Of a DNA stretch of 64,000 bases, positions 41,047 through 51,752 are shown piece by piece. Made by a program: the position numbers and the translations under genes. The DNA comes from Paulinella micropora (Eukaryota; Cercozoa; Imbricatea; Euglyphida; Paulinellidae), in contig WBZZ01001393.1 of assembly GCA_019918135.1 (NCBI GenBank), positions 78,501 to 142,500 on the forward strand, read 5' to 3'. Numbering within the stretch: position 1 is the stretch's first letter; each line of letters opens with the position of its first letter. The notes below the pieces were generated by a model, which saw nothing but the letters and a program-made list of their open reading frames with translations, was not told where the DNA came from and made no database searches.

Positions 41047-42094
41047 CTTTCTTCGGTTTTTCTTCCTTAGGAATTTTCTTGCGGTACCTGTCCTTGAGCG
41101 TTGGGCACGACTTGCCTACATGCTCGTGCCCAGGTATGCGACACTTCTCCATGCACCTGAAGTACTTGTGGCCTTTTGAACAGTTGTAGCACTCCAGCTT
41201 CTGCCTATCGCTCTTGCCGCCCTTATGCCCCTTGTCGCTCTTGCCACCTTTCGCTTGCCCGTTCGCCCACATCGCCGCCTCCTCTTTGGTAGCAATCCTC
41301 TGCTCTTCATTAGCGATGACTCTCCTTTCGAAGGCCGCTTCGAAGTCGTCCCACTCCAGCGATGGATTGGTAACTTGCGCATCCAAGAACGGCTTCCACA
41401 AATGCTTCTCTGCACACTTTGCCAGGGCGGTCTTCACGAACTGCATCTGCAGTGTGACACTGACCGGTTCACCATGATCTTCTAGGAACTCACAATGACT
41501 CATGAAGTCCCTCAGCTGTGCCATCATATCATCTTTAGCATTAAATTGCCAGTTGCTTACGATGCTGCTCCTTTTCTGCTTTTGGTGGGCCGCATTCCCT
41601 TGGTAGCGTTGACGCAGGATGCCGACGAGCTCCTCCGGTCGCAGCGCAGGCTCTCTGACCAAGTGTCGGACAATCCTCTCCGCCGGCGATCCGTACTCTA
41701 GCGCTTTGTACAACCACATGAAGATCTGCGCCCTTCTGGCTATGATCTTCCGTCGCTGTTGCATGGTCAAATTAATGCCATCTCCTGCCCCCGCTCCAGC
41801 TTTTGCGTCCGCAGGAGCCTTTGCCTCCCTCGCCTTAGCCTCTCTCTTGTTCTCCTTCCGGTCCCCGTAAGCCGCATCCGGTGCTCCCGCCGCAGGCTCA
41901 GCTTCAATCTCGGACCGCCATCTCAGAACATCAGCCAAAGGCGCGACATATTCCCAGCATTCGACCGAGGACAAATCCGCCCTTACCTGCGCAAACCAGT
42001 CATCCCAGCTTCTCCCCTTAATACCATCGACGAATGCAGGCGCCTTGCCTTGCAGGATCACAGTCGCCGCATCCTTCGTCGCAGAAGCACTCAT
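40964..42094 (-). CDS. Element B gag
   Basis: 376 residues from Met at 42094, differing from A's gag at only a few positions. Same short zinc knuckle CYNCSKGHKYFRC. Confidence 0.8.
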   Translation of the reverse strand: MSASATKDAATVILQGKAPAFVDGIKGRSWDDWFAQVRADLSSVECWEYVAPLADVLRWRSEIEAEPAAGAPDAAYGDRKENKREAKAREAKAPADAKAGAGAGDGINLTMQQRRKIIARRAQIFMWLYKALEYGSPAERIVRHLVREPALRPEELVGILRQRYQGNAAHQKQKRSSIVSNWQFNAKDDMMAQLRDFMSHCEFLEDHGEPVSVTLQMQFVKTALAKCAEKHLWKPFLDAQVTNPSLEWDDFEAAFERRVIANEEQRIATKEEAAMWANGQAKGGKSDKGHKGGKSDRQKLECYNCSKGHKYFRCMEKCRIPGHEHVGKSCPTLKDRYRKKIPKEEKPKKDVAANGGRDQGRCPEEPPRRGRVVYDV

Positions 42095-42141
42095 AACCCA
42101 ATGTATTAATAAATCCGGTAGCTTAGTTGACAGAGGCCGGG

Positions 42142-42391
42142 TTGAAGACCGGGACACTTTGGTAGTTCGCAGTTGAACAGATTGTGAGAGATTTACTGAG
42201 TAAAATTATTACCGCCAAACTGAAGGCGGCAAAACCATAACATGTGACTGGCTGACAATGCCAAATTCATTAATTAGGTCAGTCGTAAATAATAGGTAAA
42301 TCAGTCCTATCGACATATAATAAATGACGTAACTGTCATAATATCACAAGTAACTGCTGTCAGAAATTATTCTAACCGTTATTGTAATGTA
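42142..42391 (-). repeat. 5' LTR of element B
   Basis: About 250 bp matching 28842-29093, plus an ATA insertion near 42,340. Similarity to A stops at about 42,391. Confidence 0.75.
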
Positions 42392-42800
42392 TAGTATCTT
42401 ACCGCTATATGAACTCGATTGCTGAATTACAATTTACCGGAAATTAACCATTTTTACCGTTAGTTTATTCCGGACCGGCAGGTAGATTAATGCCGTTGAG
42501 ATTTAACGATTTCCCTTTTATTGCCATTATTTACGGTAGATAGGATTATATCTATGGGCGAGATAAACGGACAGCTGAAGTGATTTTGCAGTCAGACAAT
42601 AATGACAGGACACAGTCATTTGTAGACACTGAATTCAGTCATTTGTTAGAGTTCTAGAAATTCCTTTCACGTGACAAATCACATGATCGAAGCATATGAT
42701 TTGTTACAACTTTAGTCAAGAGTTTGTTCTCATTAAATTCGTTTTGACATTTATTCGAAGGGTAATCTAGAGAGGATTATTGATAGCGTTCCGGAGGAGA
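42392..42800. other. AT-rich sequence upstream of element G gag; no gene seen
   Basis: Probably LTR/leader of element G from its position, but no partner LTR is recognised. Confidence 0.35.
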
Positions 42801-44612
42801 ATGGCTACAACAGGTTATGAGAGAGCGCAAGTTGCCCTCAAATGCGCACGCCTGCCCGCTAAGCCATTTGCCACTTTCGATGACTGGCGTTGGTCGTTTT
42901 TGCAGTTTGTAGAAGGAATAGATCATAAGTTTTTGGTGTTCCTTGCAGATGATAACGCACCCCTGACGCTCACCGAGTTGAAGGCCTACATTACCCATCT
43001 GAAGTCAACATTAAGAAGAGTAGAGAGGGACTAGAGGCCGCGAATCCACTGACGGAGATCGAGGAGCAGAGGGCTGCAGTCGACGCGCTTGCTGCTGGCT
43101 TCGGCTATGAGAATTTGGAAGCATGCTTGCCGGAGAAGGTTAGGCTGCAATGTCAAGTGCGATTACGATCATTTCTATCTGATGCACTGCAGGGGCACTC
43201 AGCATTGCTTACCTTGCGTCGTGCAGGTAATCACCCTAGTGAGATGTGGGCGAGATCGAATGAGAAGTATGCCATGTGGTGCCTATTTCTAATCACAAGT
43301 TGTTACAGGAATTATTTACTGCTAGGATAGGGCCATCCACCACGTAGAGGAGTGGATAGAGAGACAAGCGCATAGATACGAGAAATTAGCACAGCGAAAT
43401 TTGCCATTCCCAGATCAGTTCAAGTGTGTGGCAACACTTCAATGGCTTAAGGACTCTAAACATGCTGTCTTAGGCGACGCTGGCAACTCGCTGTACTGGA
43501 GTAAGGCCGACGCGGACAAACCGGACCATGAAGGTCTCTGCGCTAGAATGGATGAGCTTTTACAAGCAGCAGAGATAAGTAAGCCTAAGAAAACGACCTC
43601 GAGCGACAAACAGACAGCTACTATGTTGCTTGCAGGCGATCGTGCGAAGCCGAAGGCTGAGGAGAAGACGACCAAAAGGTGTTTCAATTGCAGATGGGAT
43701 CACCTTATTAAGGATTGTCGTGTCCGGTGTCTTAGACCTGAGTGTGTTAATAAGCCGACGCACTCGGGAAATGAATGCAAGATTCGAGGTCCTGTCAACA
43801 ACAGAAATGAATTCAACGCGGGCGGGCGGAACCGCAACCGGCGAGCATCTAATGGACGCAACGGACGAGGGGCACGGCCCAACAACAACGACAGAAACAG
43901 TAATCGTGTTAATAACATGCGACATGCTGCCAACGTGGCGAGAGAAATGAAAGCAGCGGTCCATGACGAAGTGGACGACGCCTGGGTAGGCATGGCCGTC
44001 GATGGCGAGGTCGACCTCAACAACTTGCCACCCCTGATGGAGATCGATAAGGGCAAGACATTTCCTGTCTTGACTCGCAAGCCCTACGCCGGAAACTTCG
44101 AAAAAGTAGCAGGAGTTAAGAGACCGGTCAACAACGAAGGCAGCAACGCTAACGCGCATCAAGGAGCGCAAAAGAAACCGAAGGCCGCCGACAACGAACC
44201 ACCCAAACAGCGATTGGAGAACTGCGCGCACATGGTTATCAACGGGGCGTGTGCCTTCCGGGACTGCCCGCTGATCATGAAGGACGACCCCAACAAAGGC
44301 GCAGCAGAAGCGGGAGCCAAGTCGGTGGGTGACAACCGCAAACCTCCCGAGAACGATCTGTACGGCAAGGTAATGGATGGTGCGGTTCGGCGCGACACCA
44401 ACAGAGAAACGACTGAAGAGGTTCAGGTAATAGAATACATCATGGAAAGATTGAGTAGAAGGGTCGACCTGTCTCGTTCGCAAGTAAGCTCATTAATGCT
44501 CATTGTCCAATGCTTGGTAGACCCTGGCGGTGCGTGCAAGAAGGTGACCTCGAAGGAAGTTACGACCACCCAGGTATGGAAACGCACGTTCCGACGCCGC
44601 CACGGGGGGTAA
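42801..44612 (+). pseudogene. Copia element G gag, frame-broken
   Basis: Start 42801 (MATTGYERAQVALKCARLPA). Gag blocks FDDWRWSFLQFVEGIDHKFL, CLPEKVRLQCQVRLRSFLSD and FPDQFKCVATLQWLKDSKHA, in three frames (shifts near 43,020 and 43,290-43,400). Zinc region CFNCRWDHLIKDC, CLRPECVNKPTHSGNEC, closely parallel to element E. A long basic Asn/Arg-rich stretch follows, then CAHMVINGACAFRDCPLIM, the same Cys/His motif as in E's accessory ORF. Confidence 0.8.
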
Positions 44613-45682
44613 GTAATCATTCGATAGGCTTCGTGGGACTCACTGTAGAAGATGAGGAGGTAGCGCACAAAGACTCTGACGATGACGAGATGCGTTTGGA
44701 GTTGCCCCTCCGCTCTCCGGATAGTTTAGTAGATGCCATAGGTGCAGCAATGCCGATAACTGCTACGACGGCGAGAGCCTCCGATGCCCCAACTACTATG
44801 GAGGCAGAGGAGGGTAGTGATAGTGTGCTCACAGAGGATAAGAGTGAGACAAAGACACAAGAAATGGAGAGTTCACTAGTAGCGATAGGAGCAGTGACAC
44901 CACATATGGACTTTCAGTCCTTCACAGCCACCAGGCCTAGAGAGATCCCCTGGTATAGCTTAACACGGGAACAGAAAATAGACGAAAATGATTATCGATC
45001 AAAACTGAATGTGTGGGTGTTTCGTCGTAAGCTGCACAGAAAGACTGTAGACCCGCATGGATTCCCGGTGCCACCGAGACACTGGCCACCAACATGGCGA
45101 TTGGGAGCTCCAACTAGCTATATCGTGCCTAGGGAAGAGCCATGGTACCCTAGCGACGAGGTAAAGAAAGGGATACCATCGTTGTCATGGTTACCACACT
45201 TCACCATCCCATACTCATCTGTATCAATTGAGCATAGAATGACACCGGTGGGCAGACCAGTTTGGCAGCAGAGTAGCAGACCGAAAACCCGTGTACGAGT
45301 TATATTTCCATTAAATATACTTGATAGAGATCAAGTCATTACCACCACTCCCTCATCACATCCAATCATCACCGATGGACCCTGGTTTTGGGCCATCGAC
45401 GTACATTACTGCTTTAGGCATGCTACAGTTACGGAGATGGAATACTGGAGCTTGCGTTTAGGTTTCAACATCACACCTGGCGACTGGCAGACGGCGGTGG
45501 GACGCTGCAAGCTCTGCGCCAACTTTCAACCACCAGGTATTTACCCCGCAGACTTACCACACTCATTACACGAACCACCTGCATCGTGTGAGCGTTGTGA
45601 TAAGACACAAGACTTGATGCATCCCATGAAGAGATGTATGGGATGTAAGTGGGTATGGTCACACAAGTATTTTTGTCAGTTT
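44510..45682 (+). pseudogene. Element G accessory ORF with truncated MYND-like finger
   Basis: Related to the E accessory ORF: PRHWPPTWRLGAPTSYIVPR, EMEYWSLRLGFNITPGDWQT, then CERCDKTQDLMHPMKRCMGC and a shortened HKYFC. The finger lacks its middle (YC-x3-C) segment. The frame then enters the LTR of element H at 45,683. Confidence 0.75.
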
Positions 45683-46081
45683 AGTAAGTATACTAGTAGA
45701 CATTGTCTCCGAATACTTGAATAATCGTTTGCGCTGAGGCACTTTGATCAAAGGTTGAAAGGAAAATAATGAATTTAATCAATGCTTAGAAACCAGTGAC
45801 TGTAACTCAATCAAATTTACCATAAATTTCTAATGAAATAAATACCACAAATTTATACACTGATCTTGTGGTCAGAAATTCAAGTGACGATTCAGTATGG
45901 GCCAACCTTATATTAATTGGTAATTGCTTATGAATAACGGTAGTAATATCGTAACGAATAATAATTATGATGGGCAAATATATAAATGGTAATGAATATG
46001 ATCCGGTCACATATAAATGTTATGTCGTGAAATTGACCATAAAAGGTAACAATATATTTAGTAAATATTATTGCTTACTCT
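45683..46081 (-). repeat. 3' LTR of element H
   Basis: Matches 51352-51752. On the minus strand it follows a polypurine tract (GAGGGGGAGAG, just above 46,081). Confidence 0.85.
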
Positions 46082-46240
46082 CCCCCTCGGCATAACATGT
46101 ATATATAGATGTATTATATTACTAAAATGATTGGCCATATGAATTTACATGTAAATGAGCGACTTATAATGATGAAGTATGATACATGTTGATGTTACAT
46201 TAACACAAAAAATGAAAAAAATATAAGTCAATTTTATGCA

Positions 46241-47153
46241 TCAAAGGTTGCAGGTCCTTGCAGCGGTATAGCAAGTCTGTTGAATAAATTCATCCTTAGT
46301 GTCTGAAAGAAGCGTTAAATTTGGTAGAGCGTCCTTAAGTAATACTGTGAACTGCGTGACTAGCTCTAAGAAGCGCGGCGTCGGTAGTGACTTCGTTAGC
46401 ATATCCGCCAGGTTGTCCTTCGTCGAAATATGTCGGACGATTACTTCGCCAGCTCGTACTCGTTCTACGACGTAATGGTGTTTGAGCGCTAAGTGGCGTG
46501 TGCGATCGGTGGCCATGCCGTTCGTCGCGTTCAGAACCGCCCCCCGGTTGTCGTTGTTGATAGTCCACGGCGTCGGCAACGGAATTCCAACATCCTTACA
46601 CATGTGCAAGATTGCAATTGCGGTCCGGCATGTTGTAGAGTTGGCGATCGTCTCGGCCTCCTGAGTCAAAAGCGCGACTGTAGGTTGGCGCTTCGAACTA
46701 CATGCTATGGGTCCGGTCGTCATATATAGTTTGCCAGTTCGCGATCGTCGCGTGTACTCGCACCCCCCCAGGTTGCTATCGGAATACGAGATGAGCTCGA
46801 AGTTGCGAGTTCGAAATGGAAAGAAAATTCCCCCTAGGCGTTCGTAGAAATCTGAGGATGCGAGCTATCGCTGAGTATGCCACGTCAGGCTTCTTTGAAG
46901 CGAGTACTGCTGCGTTATTGACTGCATAGGTGATTGCCGCTTGAGTTTGAGTCGCAGGCCAGAGAAGGGCGCCAAGCAAGCGAGGTAGCGAAAAAGGCCG
47001 AAGCATAGCTTCTTCGCTGGCTGGGGGAGGGTCAGTCGTCGCTGTAGGGGTGGCCACTGGCTTGGCTTCGTGGAAGTTGAAGTCCCTGAGCATACCCTTA
47101 TTCATGCTGATGTATGACAATGCCCTCTGAAGTCTTAACAAATTGCAGAACAT
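46241..47153 (-). pseudogene. Element H RNase H and end of RT, frame-broken
   Basis: RNase H blocks CSSKRQPTVALLTQEAETIA, NNDNRGAVLNATNG and STKDNLADMLTKSLPTPRFL in 46241-46723; preceding RT-thumb blocks (AITYAVNNAAVLASKKPDVA) in 46776-47153. The frame changes near 46,750. Confidence 0.85.
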
Positions 47154-47652
47154 AAAATGTTTTTACCTGTCCTAGGTCCTTCACTCTAAATGAATGTTTC
47201 AACGTAGTGAATAAGGTATCATGCTCGTCTTTGTTCTTGTGAAAAACGAGCAAGTCATCAGTGCGTAGGAGCAGATAGGTGGGTAGTTTTGGTTTGCTTG
47301 TGACTAGAGGCATGAAGAAAATGCATGTGTCTAATGTGGACCGTTTGTATCCTATACTTCTTATCTTTGAAGACACAATTTGGTCGAACCACCTTCGCCC
47401 TGCCTGAGGTGTCCCATAAAGTGCCTTCTTCAATAATAGGATCATTGAAGGGTCACTTTTATGTTCGTACCCCTTAGGCGGATAGGCGAAGGCAATGTCT
47501 TTCATGTCTGCATGGGAATAGGCTTGTGAGAAATCAAGTTGAGAGATCATGAGGTCATTGTATGCAACATACGAGACTAGTAGTAATAGAAACATGGGTT
47601 GGGCGGTGGGGGAAGAACATTCATATGGACTGTAATGAATGTATTCTTTCAT
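47098..47652 (-). pseudogene. Element H reverse transcriptase core
   Basis: ISQLDFSQAYSHADM (first Asp), LLKKALYGTPQAGRRWF, and LLLRTDDLLVF, where the DD pair is present but YV is replaced by RT. The N-terminal RT region upstream to about 48,030 is not continuous. Confidence 0.85.
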
Positions 47653-48036
47653 TCTATTCCCTAATGCTACTAGTCGTGATTTATATTTCTCCTGTCCTGT
47701 GGATTCATCTGTCTTTATTGCATCGACAAATGTTGTGTGGACAGGAGGTACGTTTGCTGCTATTGCTGCGGCTCGAGGTACCCATTGCAGTGCTTTGCAT
47801 TCGAATAGTCCTTGTAACTCGGCCAGTTGAGCAGCGTGTACCTGTGTGTGGGTGTGACTTTACAGTTTTTTGCGGGATGTGTAGTACTCTTGTAAACAAA
47901 CAATAGCTGTCCTGTCCTAAGGCCTCCTCCTCCTCCCCCTCAAACTCATGAGCAAAAATCATGTGTACTGTGTGAGTGGGGTGGTTTGCTGGTGTTTGTT
48001 TCCTAAGTCTGGATCCAGCAACTATGTTTGTTGATG

Positions 48037-49953
48037 TTATTGCTGCACCATCCCATGTTTGTGGCCCCTTGTTGCTACTCCATCTGTCTGGTAGAGGGAA
48101 TTGGGGTGCAGATGAGGAGTGATGGGCTTGGTTTGATGTCGTTTTGTTTGTTGGACTGTGTGCCGAGGTGTTGTGTCTGCCTTTTTCTCTTGTGCAACCG
48201 TCGTTGTGGGAGTGGGAGCAAGTGCATTGGGTGGGGGAAGGAGTGAGCCAAAAGATGGGTTAGGTTGTACGTATAGGCTTGAAGTGTTCTCGGCGATATG
48301 TGGAGTTGTTGTGTCATCGTCCAGTGTGTCGAGTGTGTCTTGTGATGAAGGTGGCAGTTGGTTTGTTGGCCACCAGGTAGTGGGTGTGTTGGAGTTGTGA
48401 AATTGTGGCAGTTGGTCCTCGTTTTTCCACTGGACTGACTGGGTAGTTGGTATGATAGTGGTACGAAGCGACGTAGAGTATGTCATGTTGTGCGACACTA
48501 CTAGTAGTGGTTGCCAAGGTTGTATGGGTACCTTACAGGTGTAGCCACGAGTCATTGTATCAAAACGCACATTGCGTTTTTCTACTGTAGCTGTCTGTCT
48601 GGTGTCACGAACGAGAATTTTATAGACTCGACGAAATATGTTGTAGCCAATGAGAGTACCCGGCACGGCGACAGGCTGTGCTTTCGTCGTTTCCATTTTA
48701 ACCCAGGCGAGGCATCCGAAAGGTTGCACGAATGATTGCACAGGTTTACGGCCCATAAGCAATTCCCAAGGGGATTTGCCTTTGTCATTGCCTCTGCAAA
48801 GTGGTGTAACCATTCGGATGGCTAGTGTCGCTTTATGCGTGTCCTCCCAGAATGTATTAGGCAGGCCTGCGTCTAACTGTGCTGCTAGTGCGCGCGTGTC
48901 GTCTGTCCTGTTCATTCTTTCAGCAAAGGGGTTCATGTTTGGCTCGTTTAGTGTGGTGGTCTTGAGGATGATGCAGTCTTTGTCTGTGTATTCTTTTAGT
49001 ATTTTAGAAACAAACTCGCCATCTGCTCTTATTTGCTTTAGTTTATTGCCTGACTGTCGCTCAAAGAAAGCAAATATGCGTATTAGATGTGGCATGTAGA
49101 GCTTGGCTTCACAGGTAGGTGTGTAGAGGTCACAAGCGAACTTAGAACGAGAACAAGTTACTCCCCCTCGATAATAGTTACCGAATCTTGGCTTTACGGG
49201 GAATGGGCTGCTGAAATCTATGTTTAGTGCTTCACCTTGCTTGTATTCTAGGTCTAGATAGTTTCCTCTGTACATAGGGGGTTTGTTCGGTTTGTCCCTA
49301 TTGCATGCATGACATGCTCGTACCAGACGCATCCAGTCTTTGCCAGCGATGCGTCTGCCTACGCTCTTTGCAAACTCGTGCATTATGAGTGGGTTTGCAT
49401 GCATCAGAGCTCTGTGTAGGGTCATTGGATCGTACGGTGCATGTGATGGTAGAGGGTTGACTGACCATAATGCAAGGTCTGGTAGGTTGTCGATGGTTGC
49501 GGCCAGTGATAGCTGTTCTCTCTGCTTGTACCTGTAGGGAATATATCTTTGATGAGGGTCGAGTGGTTTCATTCCTGACTTATCTAACTCATATAGTAAA
49601 TGCGAATTGAGCCTCCCCCTTGCTAGTATGTTCTTCTTGTCAAGTGTTATGGGTTTGTCATAGATGAATACTTGACCATTTTGATGGATGATTGTCTTAT
49701 GCATGTCATGATCAAGGCGTGGGGTGGGAACAAGGTTGAATGGCAATGACGGTGATACGAGTGAGTTGGGAAATGACTGTTTAACCGATTGACCATAACC
49801 ATTGAGCCACGTCGGAGTGGCAGTAGCCCGCGTCCTCACCGGAAGCGGCTTGCCAGAGATGTTGTTCAGGAAAGCCGGTTTCTCTTCGCGGATAGACTTG
49901 GGGTCGATGGGGGCCTTCTCATGGAATAGCAATCGATTGCATGCGCTGTCCAC
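48037..49953 (-). CDS. Element H protease-integrase polyprotein segment
   Basis: 638 residues open. MDSACNRLLFH near the start fits a protease site with Ala in place of Gly. The pre-integrase zinc region (TLHRALMHANPLIMHEFAKS, CHACNRDK) and the complete rve triad, LNIDFSSPF (Asp), IRADGEFVSK (Asp), NPFAERMNR (Glu), follow, then FVQPFGCLAWVKM and a Thr/Pro/Gln-rich linker. The catalytic triad of the integrase is intact. Confidence 0.85.
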   Translation of the reverse strand: MDSACNRLLFHEKAPIDPKSIREEKPAFLNNISGKPLPVRTRATATPTWLNGYGQSVKQSFPNSLVSPSLPFNLVPTPRLDHDMHKTIIHQNGQVFIYDKPITLDKKNILARGRLNSHLLYELDKSGMKPLDPHQRYIPYRYKQREQLSLAATIDNLPDLALWSVNPLPSHAPYDPMTLHRALMHANPLIMHEFAKSVGRRIAGKDWMRLVRACHACNRDKPNKPPMYRGNYLDLEYKQGEALNIDFSSPFPVKPRFGNYYRGGVTCSRSKFACDLYTPTCEAKLYMPHLIRIFAFFERQSGNKLKQIRADGEFVSKILKEYTDKDCIILKTTTLNEPNMNPFAERMNRTDDTRALAAQLDAGLPNTFWEDTHKATLAIRMVTPLCRGNDKGKSPWELLMGRKPVQSFVQPFGCLAWVKMETTKAQPVAVPGTLIGYNIFRRVYKILVRDTRQTATVEKRNVRFDTMTRGYTCKVPIQPWQPLLVVSHNMTYSTSLRTTIIPTTQSVQWKNEDQLPQFHNSNTPTTWWPTNQLPPSSQDTLDTLDDDTTTPHIAENTSSLYVQPNPSFGSLLPPPNALAPTPTTTVAQEKKADTTPRHTVQQTKRHQTKPITPHLHPNSLYQTDGVATRGHKHGMVQQ

Positions 49954-50214
49954 GACATCAGGTGGGTTGCCGTCGAGCCACTTCTTCTTGCGATGGTTCG
50001 TTTTCCTCTGGTTCGGGTCGTTCGTCGTCGGAGTCGGCTGAACGCATTAGCCATGCCTCGGGTGGGTCGTCTGTTGGATCATCGACGTCGTCTGTAGCCT
50101 CCATTCCGGTTGTAGCGTTGGCTTGTCCGGTCGATCGTTGAATCCGTCTCGTGTTGGTCGGTCAAGGTTGGTCTCCACGTCCTCGTTGATTCGGTCCTCC
50201 TCCTCGTCCACCAC

Positions 50215-51372
50215 GTCGTGTGTTCGTGTTCGATGGCCTAGGTCGTTTGCGGACTAAGCATTCTGCTCCAGAGTACTTCGGTCGGCCCTGGCAGACACGT
50301 TTCATACAGGTGGATCGACACTGGGCCGCGATGTGTCCTCGTCGGTTGCAGTTGAGACACTACATGTCTTTGTTGGCAGCAACGGATATGGTCGAAGTGA
50401 AGAGGGCTGTCGAGGACCTAGATGGGGCAGCAGACAATTGATTGGCATGGTATGCTTGCAGAGTGAGTGAACAGATCTCATTATAGCGTGGTTTTTCTGC
50501 ATCAGAACGAGACCAATACATAGTACCACCTATATCTCCCATAGACAGTGAGGCACAGTCCTTAAGCTTAAAGAGTAAGAATACGACTCTGAATTCATCG
50601 GGTAGGGGCACTCCTCTTGACTGTAGGCGTTCGAAGCGTTGGGTCAGGAGCTCCATCCATGCTGGTAGGCCATTGCTTGACTTCAGCCTTGTCTCGAACA
50701 ACTGCATGAGTAGGCGGGCGATGGAAACCGATCCCTTGCTGCCGAAGCGTTCGCAGAGCGCTGTCCAGATCACAGCTGGGTTGGTTCCTGCTCGTTGGAC
50801 GGTCATTAGAGCGGTTGACTCTTGGCACGCTTCCACAAGGAAGCAGCGGACGTGGATCTGTGCTTTGATATAGTCAGCTTGGCTGAACAATGTGTCCAAC
50901 TCAGTTGGTACGTTGACAGCAGGTAAGAGGGAGGTTACCTGGTTACCTGAGGTTGAGCTGCTTGAGGATGAGTTGCTAGACGATGATGAGCTGCTAGACG
51001 ATGATGAGTCACTACGTCTTGACCCGTATGCTTCCTCATCTTCCTCTTCGTCGCTCCTCCTTCTCGCTGTTCTCCCTGTTGAGGTAGTTGTAGATCCAGA
51101 CGCCGACAATCCAGTAGGGTTAGTTGGGGCGGGTTGGGTGGGTCTCGTATTCTGGTACTTGCGTAGATTGTAGCAATCTCTTGTATCGAGTAGGGCGATT
51201 CTTGGTCTTCCAAGAGTAGTATGTAGCGTGCGTCCACGCCCAATAAAAAAGCGAAAAATTGACATTTCCAAAGGTCAAATTCATCGATGGGTCTTTTTGG
51301 GAACTTCGGAAGCTTGAGTTGGTAACGGGGCGCATCCAAGGCTCCATAACCAGTAAGTATACTAGTAGACAT
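50215..51372 (-). pseudogene. Element H gag, frame-broken
   Basis: Start 51372 (MSTSILTGYGALDAPRYQLK), which lies inside the 5' LTR, as in yeast Ty1. Blocks IDEFDLWKCQFFAFLLGVDA and FGSKGSVSIARLLMQLFETR, with a shift near 51,100-51,250 and a Ser-rich low-complexity insert. A TAG at about 50,360 precedes the standard knuckle CLNCNRRGHIAAQC. A charged Arg/Thr/Asp tail follows. Confidence 0.8.
51340..51353 (-). promoter_or_regulatory. Proposed primer-binding site of element H
   Basis: Immediately after the LTR end (minus strand) comes CTGGTTATGGAGCC, close to the complement of the initiator tRNA-Met anticodon arm. It is coding (TGYG of gag). Confidence 0.5.
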
Positions 51373-51752
51373 TGTCTCCGGATACTTGAATAATCGTTTG
51401 CGCTGAGGCACTTTGACCAAAGGTTGAAAGGAAAATAATGAATTTAATCAATGGTTAGAAACCAGTGACTGTAATTCAATCAGATTTACCATAAATTTCT
51501 AATGAAATAAATACCACAAATTTATACACTGATCTTGTGGTTAGAAATTCAAGTGAGGATTCAGTATGGGCCAACCTTATATTAATTGGTAATTGATTAT
51601 GAATAACGGTAGTAATATCGTAACGAATAACAATTATGATTGGCAAATATATAAAATGGTAATGAATATGATCCGGTCACATATAAATGTTATGTCGTGA
51701 AATTGACCATAAAATGTTAACAATATATTTAGTAAATATTATTGCTTACTCT
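51352..51752 (-). repeat. 5' LTR of element H
   Basis: Near-identical to 45683-46081; contains the gag start codon about 20 nt from its gag-side end. Confidence 0.85.

Larger units (their letters stand above)
37952..42391 (-). mobile_element. Copia element B, second copy of family A, 3'-truncated
   Basis: Nearly identical to element A from gag LTR through integrase and linker, uninterrupted at the site where A carries the Polinton-like insertion. The RT, RNase H and 3' LTR are missing: the copy ends at 37,952 against fragment C2. It contains 20 bp (39,341-39,360) absent from A. Flanking DNA beyond its LTR differs from A's. Confidence 0.85.
45683..51752 (-). mobile_element. Ty1/copia-like element H, nearly complete
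   Basis: Two near-identical LTRs of about 400 bp (45683-46081, 51352-51752) bracket, on the minus strand, gag, protease, integrase, RT and RNase H. It is about 6.07 kb. It sits after the element G accessory ORF. No clear 5-bp target duplication was found. It lacks a MYND region. Confidence 0.85.
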
